Shown here: piece after piece, positions 59,337 through 64,000 of the stretch | Numbering within the stretch: the stretch's first letter is position 1 | How the letters are laid out: every line of letters starts with the position of its first letter | Assembly: GCA_023213395.1 (NCBI GenBank) | Contig: CM041465.1 | Coordinates: forward strand, 16,740,001-16,804,000 | Direction: 5' to 3' | Length of the DNA stretch: 64,000 nucleotides | Source of the DNA: Cycas panzhihuaensis | Taxonomy: Eukaryota; Cycadophyta | Notes under the pieces: model-generated | Told to the model about the DNA's origin: nothing | What the model saw: the letters and a program-made list of their open reading frames with translations, nothing else | The model's database searches: none | Translations under genes and position numbers: made by a program

Positions 59337-60695
59337 CTCGCAGACACCCCTATCCCTAACTCCTTTGGTGCCCCCGTTGACGACTCTTTCCCTGATAAAT
59401 CTATCTTGACGATTCAGGGCATCTCTCCCCATCCACTCATCGATAATGAGTGGTATGGCGATATAGTGCAGTATCTCACGCAGCAGCAATATTGCCCCGA
59501 TGCTAGTAGTAAAGTTAGATCTTGCATCCGGACTTCTGCCAGGTAATACTTACTCTTGGATGAGGTATTGTACAAGAGGTCCTTCGATGGGATCCTCCTC
59601 CACTATGTCACTACTGATGAAGCTGACCAAGTACTCCAGGAATGCCACCATGGTATTTATGGGGGTCACTTTGGGGGCCAGTCTATAGCTCAGAGGATCC
59701 TTCGCATGGGTTATTTCTAGCCGTTCCTTTTCAAGGATGCCCACGCCTTTGCTCTGAGATGTCAGTGATGTGAGGAACATGCCAACATCTCCCATGTACC
59801 TTCCGACACCCTGCACCCCATCGTTTCGCCATGGCCTTTTGCTTAGTGGGGACTCGACCTCATTGGGGCTATTTCTCCACCTTCGTCATCGCAGCATAAG
59901 TTTATCTTGACTGCCATGGAGTATTTTACTAAATGGGCAGAGGCCATCCCCTTGATCACTACTCCTGGTAAAATGATAGCCACATTCATTTACTAGCACA
60001 TCATTTGCCATTTCGAGATTCCAGACGTCCTAATCACGGATAATGGAACCCCTTTCTGTAATAAGGAAATGGATGAGCTTTGCAAGAAGTTTAAAATTTC
60101 TCATAAAACTTCTTCTCGTTACTACCCTTAGGTAAATGGCCAAGTGGAGTCTTTTAGTAAAACTCTCGTCAATATCCTAAAGAAAACCATTGCTTAGTCT
60201 CAAAAGAATTGGCACCTTCAGCTACCCTCTACTTTGTGGGCTTACTGCACCTTTATCTGTTCCGCCACGGGAATAACCTCATTCTCCCTAGTCTACAGTA
60301 TCGAGGCAGTACTCCCACTGGAGGTGGAGATTCCTTCTTTACGAGTCTCCCTCCGAGGTCTCATTGACGAAGAGTCGATCCGTTAGGCTTGCCTTCTAGA
60401 CCTCAAGGCTTTAGATGAGGGACGCTTAACTGCTCATCAGGATAACCTAGCATCCAAAGCTCTCTCACAAAGGACTTACGATAAACATCTTCATTCTCAT
60501 CCTTTGTTTCCTAGGGACTACATCCTCAATCTCGAGCACCTCCATGACCATTTGACCAAGTTCAAACCCTGATGGGTTGGCCCTTTCATCATTATAAAAT
60601 CCCTCGGTAATGGTGCCTATAGGATAGCCACCCTAGAAGGGCTTGAATTTGAGAAAGCTGTTAATGGGAAATTCCTTAAGAAGTTTTATGCATAA
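59337..60695 (+). pseudogene. G2 integrase
   Basis: Linker DDSFPDKSILTIQG, HPLIDNEWYGDIVQYL, then the zinc domain: ECHHGIYGGHFGGQSIAQRIL, RCQ.CEEHA. Core: WGLDLIGAISPP (Asp 1), AMEYFTKWAEAIPL, DVLITDNGTPFCNKEMDELC (Asp 2), NGQVESFSKTLVNILKKTIA (Glu), LWAYCTFICSATGIT. The C-terminal part ends GAYRIATLEGLEFEKAVNGKFLKKFYA at about 60691, matching Tat-type ends (no chromodomain seen). Stops are point changes at TGG, CAG or CAA codons. Confidence 0.88.
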
Positions 60696-61345
60696 TCTTT
60701 TGGCGATCCCTTCGCCCTGCTCTGAAATGAGCCTAAACTACCATCTTAGGTTGTCCCCATTCTTCCCAACCATGGGTAGAATGGCAATTTAAGGTGGCTT
60801 CTTCTTCTTCTTTCTAGTTCCTCCCGCGGAACCCGTGTTCCCGTATCCTCTTGGGAACTTTAATCTTCTTATTTTGGCATCCCCCAATTAGGACGACGCT
60901 TTGGAGTACCGTTACTGCTTTCTCTCGCATGTTGTTTCCTTCATATATTCCGCTATGCTCCTCCGTAGATGTGCATGTCGCTCTATCCTCTATCCTCTAA
61001 CCTCACACCTCTCTATCATCTCCACTCACGATGGGTGTGTGTGCTCTTATTAGACATATAGCCATGCATGGAAGGAAATATATGCATCATACAATAAAAC
61101 ATTTACAACTTAACATTTACAACATACAAAACAAACATACATGTCATCCACACATGATATATGCAGTATCTCATGTCAAAATTGGGTTTCAATTACCTTG
61201 TATATATATATACATTAAAATCATTTGTTACATCATACATATGGGAAGTCAGTGTCCTTACAGGGGGAGTATAATCATATGACTCTATATATGACCCCCT
61301 AGAGGCCCATGCTTTCCTGTCAAAATCATATACATATCTCCTACT
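60696..61345. other. G2 3' region between integrase and antisense gene
   Basis: No coding domain. It contains a short TA run at about 61201-61212. It would hold the 3' end of the antisense transcript on the minus strand. Confidence 0.4.
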
Positions 61346-63219
61346 CTACTGCTGCCCCGCTCCTCGGGTACCATCTCCTGGCCTGTATGATCCCTCTCCT
61401 GGGGACCACATCCCTTTGAGTTTCCTCCTGAGCCTCCACGAGCTCCCTGCCTCGCTCCCCTCGTCGTGTGGTCGTCTCAGGGTTGTCGCTACTGTATGAG
61501 TATATGTCCTACTCCTGCTCGACCTTGACGCCATCTGGGCCACCAGATGATAGTATCGGGCCTGGATATGATCCCTCTCTCCTCGGAGTCCCTCCTCTGT
61601 TGCTCTAAGGCACTCCTCCAGTACCACTATCCGGACCATTCTCCCTACATCTCCACCTGCTCCTCCCTGTGCCTTTAGAGCCTGGTCCCATCCGCGTAGC
61701 TCGTCCCTCTCGCACCTCGCCTCATCCAACTCCTGCTGCATCTATCCCCTTAATGTCATATGCTCCTGGGACTCTGCAGCCTAGATGTCTCTCGCCTTCG
61801 CCAATGGGGTGAATGCCTCCATGTGGGCACCTGCCGACCTAAGTGCATCCTCTGCCTGGATGGGCAGTTGCCCCTCTGCATACACCTAAGGGAACATCTC
61901 CCTCACCATGGCCTCTACCAGTCTCTGGACCTCTACTACACCTGCCAATGCAACATGCCGTATGTCAATATACATCCCACCACATACCATAATCAAATCA
62001 AATCAAACATCTATCTGGCTGTCAAATGACTAAGGAAATGGTTAGGCCTCACCTGCCATGGTCACGACTCCCTCGCTCGTCGACATCCTCTCCTCCTAGC
62101 TTTTACGCCACCGGTCAGTGCCTCATCCTCGGGTACCTCATCTGCCTGGGCCTCCCTCCTCGTAGGGACCGACTCAACTCTCACCTCTCTGGATGTCCTC
62201 ATAATTTGTAGCCTGCGGGCCCTAGTCACTGGCCCCCTACTCTCATCTGGTGCCCCTAATGAGCCTGCCTCTCCTCCGGCAGTCCTGGATGGTCCCACTG
62301 TTCCTCTTACCATCCTTGAAGGACCTACCTCCCCCGCAGCTCGTGACGGGTTGGCCCCATCTCCTCCCTCGTCATTATCATCATCATCATCTATGGGCAC
62401 TCCTGCTCTACCAACCTCGTCATCACTGTCCCACCTCATCGTCCTATATGGATCTTCTACATAGTCCGTCAGGGTGAGGAGGTCCAGCAATGTCACCTCC
62501 ACTGATTGCCGGATGTGGGCCTAGTCCTCCGTCCCTCTCAGTCGAGTCTGCCATCTATGGACCATCGAGGCCCACTCTACTATAGGGTGTGGTCCCCCTG
62601 CTAGTGCCACTGATACAAAATGATCAAAGAACCAGCACTGCAGCAGCATGTTGTACGATAGTCCTCCTCTGCCGGTCATCCTGATGGTATCTAGCTGTGC
62701 GATAAGGTTCACCGCTATCAGGGTAGCCCAGTCCATCCTCTCGCTGGCTTCACAACGGCGCACTACATCTATCTAGCCACCTGGTATCTCCCTATAGTTC
62801 TGCTTTTGGGAAATCTGGAATAGAACACATAATATAATTAGTTTCCTCACCCGAGGAATCCTTGACATCAGCATAGTTTGGAGGGGAGCTCCTCTCCGCT
62901 CCCACCTGTCAATCCTTATGAAGAACATGGCTATCTCTCTATGTGCTGCCTCAGTACTAGGTAGTGCTCCCAGTGTCATTGGCCTCCCAGTCACCGGTAC
63001 TCCCAGTATCCGCTGGATGTCTCTCGGTGTAACCATCATATCACCTACCTGAGGCAAGTGGAATACGTGCCTCCTTCTATCCCAATGGGATATAATGTCA
63101 ACTAGAAGTCTCTGATCTTATGCGAATTGAGGTGTCTTTAAGGCCTTGTATAGGCCACACCTCTGCAGGGTCTCCTTGTCCTCCTGGGACATCATCTCCA
63201 TGTAGCTCAGCATAGCCAT
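61346..63219 (-). pseudogene. Antisense accessory gene with PMD-like domain and coiled coil
   Basis: On the minus strand from a likely ATG at 63219: MAMLSYMEMMSQEDKETLQRCGLY, then a stop at about 63121, then HWDRRRHVFHLPQVGDMM and TPRDIQRILGVPVTGRPM. This resembles the start of plant mobile domain (PMD) proteins (FHLP.GE.T.TL.DV..LLGLPV.G). Next: IDVVRRCEASERMDWATLIAV, MLLQCWFFDHFVSVALAGG; an acidic/Gly-Ser-rich linker (DDDDDNDEGGDG, about 62375); a 111-bp GT-AG intron candidate at 61942-62052; and a C-terminal Glu/Arg-rich coiled-coil segment (QQELDEARCERDELRG) to 61346. Stops are TAG for CAG in most places; one frameshift near 62060. Role unknown. Confidence 0.6.
61942..62052 (-). other. 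Candidate intron in the antisense gene
   Basis: On the minus strand CATGGCAG|GTGAGG is the donor and TTGCATTGGCAG|GTGTAG the acceptor. Splicing joins VVTMAG to VVEVQRLVEAMVREMFP, which is in frame with the coiled-coil part. Confidence 0.5.
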
Positions 63220-63262
63220 ACCTATATTCTCGTGGTTATCCACCGCGATGACAGCTTATCCA

Positions 63263-64000
63263 CGTCAAAAAATAATTAAGTCAGTCTCATATTATTTATT
63301 AACACTCCTGACTCTCTCTCGACTCTCTCTGTCTAAGATTTGGGGCCCTTTTGGCCCCTCCTATTCTATTTTCTCCTTTTCTGCCTTTGTACCATGCTAA
63401 ACTTAGTGGTACCGCTAAGCTTAGCTTGGGTCCCGCGGTGATTCGGGCCCCGCAGCAATGGTCGCAGCACCGCGATCTTTACCACGGTATGAACGGCAAC
63501 TCCCTAAAAAGGAGGATTGTCGCCTCAAGAAAACTCAAAAATTCTTCTAGTGGACCCCGTGGGGCACACCGGGACCAGGGCTCTCTAATGCCCAGGTCCC
63601 CACCTCTTTCTGGGTCCAATTTAGACTCCGAGAGGCCTCTAATTACCCATAAGGGGCACTAAAAATCACACAAAAATTATAAAAAGCAATGAAATTAAAA
63701 CTTTGAAACGGGTTGGATTTTGTAGTATCCACTCACTAGATCTAGTCTCGCTGTCACCATCTCGTCCCGATGATCCCGTTGGCTCTCTCTGCATCCCAAT
63801 CCAACAGTCTGATCTCTCCCTGCGTGCCTCCAAAGTTGGGTGGCACTCTACTGCGTAAGGGAATAGCTCTGGTTTCTCACGAAAGCCAGTGAAAATGAAT
63901 CCATTTTCTGTTTAATTTCCTTATATAGGCGGTGGCCCCAACATGTAGTTCTTCTGCTTTTGGCCTCGTGACAACTGTTGAGATTGTCTCATTTCCCCGA
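63263..64000. other. Leader/promoter region of the antisense gene; no other content recognised
   Basis: No coding signal. It includes short CT-rich runs (CTCTCTCTCGACTCTCTCTG at 63312-63331) and the TATA candidate at 63921. The G2 3' LTR start is not identified. Confidence 0.4.
63915..63930 (-). promoter_or_regulatory. Candidate TATA box for the antisense gene
   Basis: On the minus strand CGCCTATATAAGGAAA holds a perfect TATATAA. It lies about 700 bp upstream of the ATG at 63219, leaving room for a long leader. Promoter function is inferred from sequence only. Confidence 0.35.

Larger units (their letters stand above)
51118..64000 (+). mobile_element. G2: Tat-like Ty3/gypsy element with antisense accessory gene
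   Basis: G2 cuts C7 at about 51118. It holds a 2.7-kb 5' LTR, PBS, gag, protease, RT, RNase H, full integrase (to about 60692), then a 3' region with an antisense PMD-like gene. The 3' LTR is not seen and should lie beyond 64000. Compared with the rest of the window it is GC-richer and has fewer stops, so it is the youngest element here. Confidence 0.82.

Noticed and set aside
62026-62477. Plus-strand ORFs rich in Pro, Leu and Ser
   Set aside because: They are shadows of the minus-strand antisense gene linker, which is better supported by its PMD-like and coiled-coil neighbours.
1-64000. Host protein-coding genes
   Set aside because: Every stretch with recognisable coding similarity belongs to retrotransposons or to the accessory ORFs described. 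No other exon-like set was found.

Overview
The window looks like intergenic DNA from a large plant nuclear genome. It is AT-rich and almost entirely built of old, nested, stop-riddled LTR retrotransposons of the Ty1/copia and Ty3/gypsy superfamilies. I found no convincing single-copy host gene, rRNA or tRNA gene, or CRISPR array. Two copia elements use plant-type primer binding sites complementary to initiator tRNA-Met. The age and density of the elements suggest a gymnosperm or another large-genome seed plant, but the species cannot be fixed from sequence alone. Element names below (G1-G4 gypsy, C3-C8 copia) are mine. Coordinates of decayed domains are approximate, and Tat lineage assignment rests on motifs read by eye.

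Layout, left to right. (1) 1 to about 8700 is G1, a decayed Tat-like Ty3/gypsy element on the plus strand. It has the end of a 5' LTR, a PBS, gag, protease remnant, RT, RNase H and an integrase start, followed by a second RNase H-like domain. About 8.7-10.55 kb is non-coding and may hold its 3' end. (2) 10550-10631 is a (TA)n tract abutting C3, a 3' fragment of a minus-strand copia (LTR plus RNase H). (3) 11900-28484 is G3, a near-complete plus-strand Ty3/gypsy element with about 360-bp LTRs and a GGTTC target duplication. It carries gag, PR, RT, RNase H and INT, then a 1.3-kb array of about 19-bp repeats, then a large extra sense ORF ending just before the 3' LTR. That ORF is interrupted by C4 (20558-26925, minus strand), a full copia with 358-bp LTRs and a perfect ATCAG duplication. 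(4) 28.5-37.4 kb is C6, a plus-strand copia split after gag by C5 (29656-33391), a short copia lacking recognisable gag, PR and INT. A segment of about 390 bp covering the C5 LTR/target junction is tandemly duplicated. (5) 37.4-41.1 kb is highly decayed AT-rich DNA with a minus-strand gypsy protease remnant (G4).

(6) 41148-51117 is C7, a minus-strand copia split by C8 (42246-50153), a plus-strand copia with two 342-bp LTRs. C8 has a gypsy LTR-like block between its PBS and gag. (7) About 51.12 kb to the window end is G2, the best preserved element. It is a Tat-like Ty3/gypsy relative of G1 with a 2.7-kb LTR, gag, PR, RT, RNase H and a full integrase. Downstream of pol lies an antisense gene (63219 to 61346) resembling the plant mobile domain (PMD) family. 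Its 3' LTR is probably beyond the window.

The most unusual content is the accessory coding capacity of the gypsy elements: the antisense PMD-like gene in G2, the sense ORF after a tandem-repeat array in G3, and the misplaced second RNase H in G1. Most in-frame stops are TAG or TAA where CAG, CAA or TGG is expected, as expected from long-term decay of methylated cytosines.
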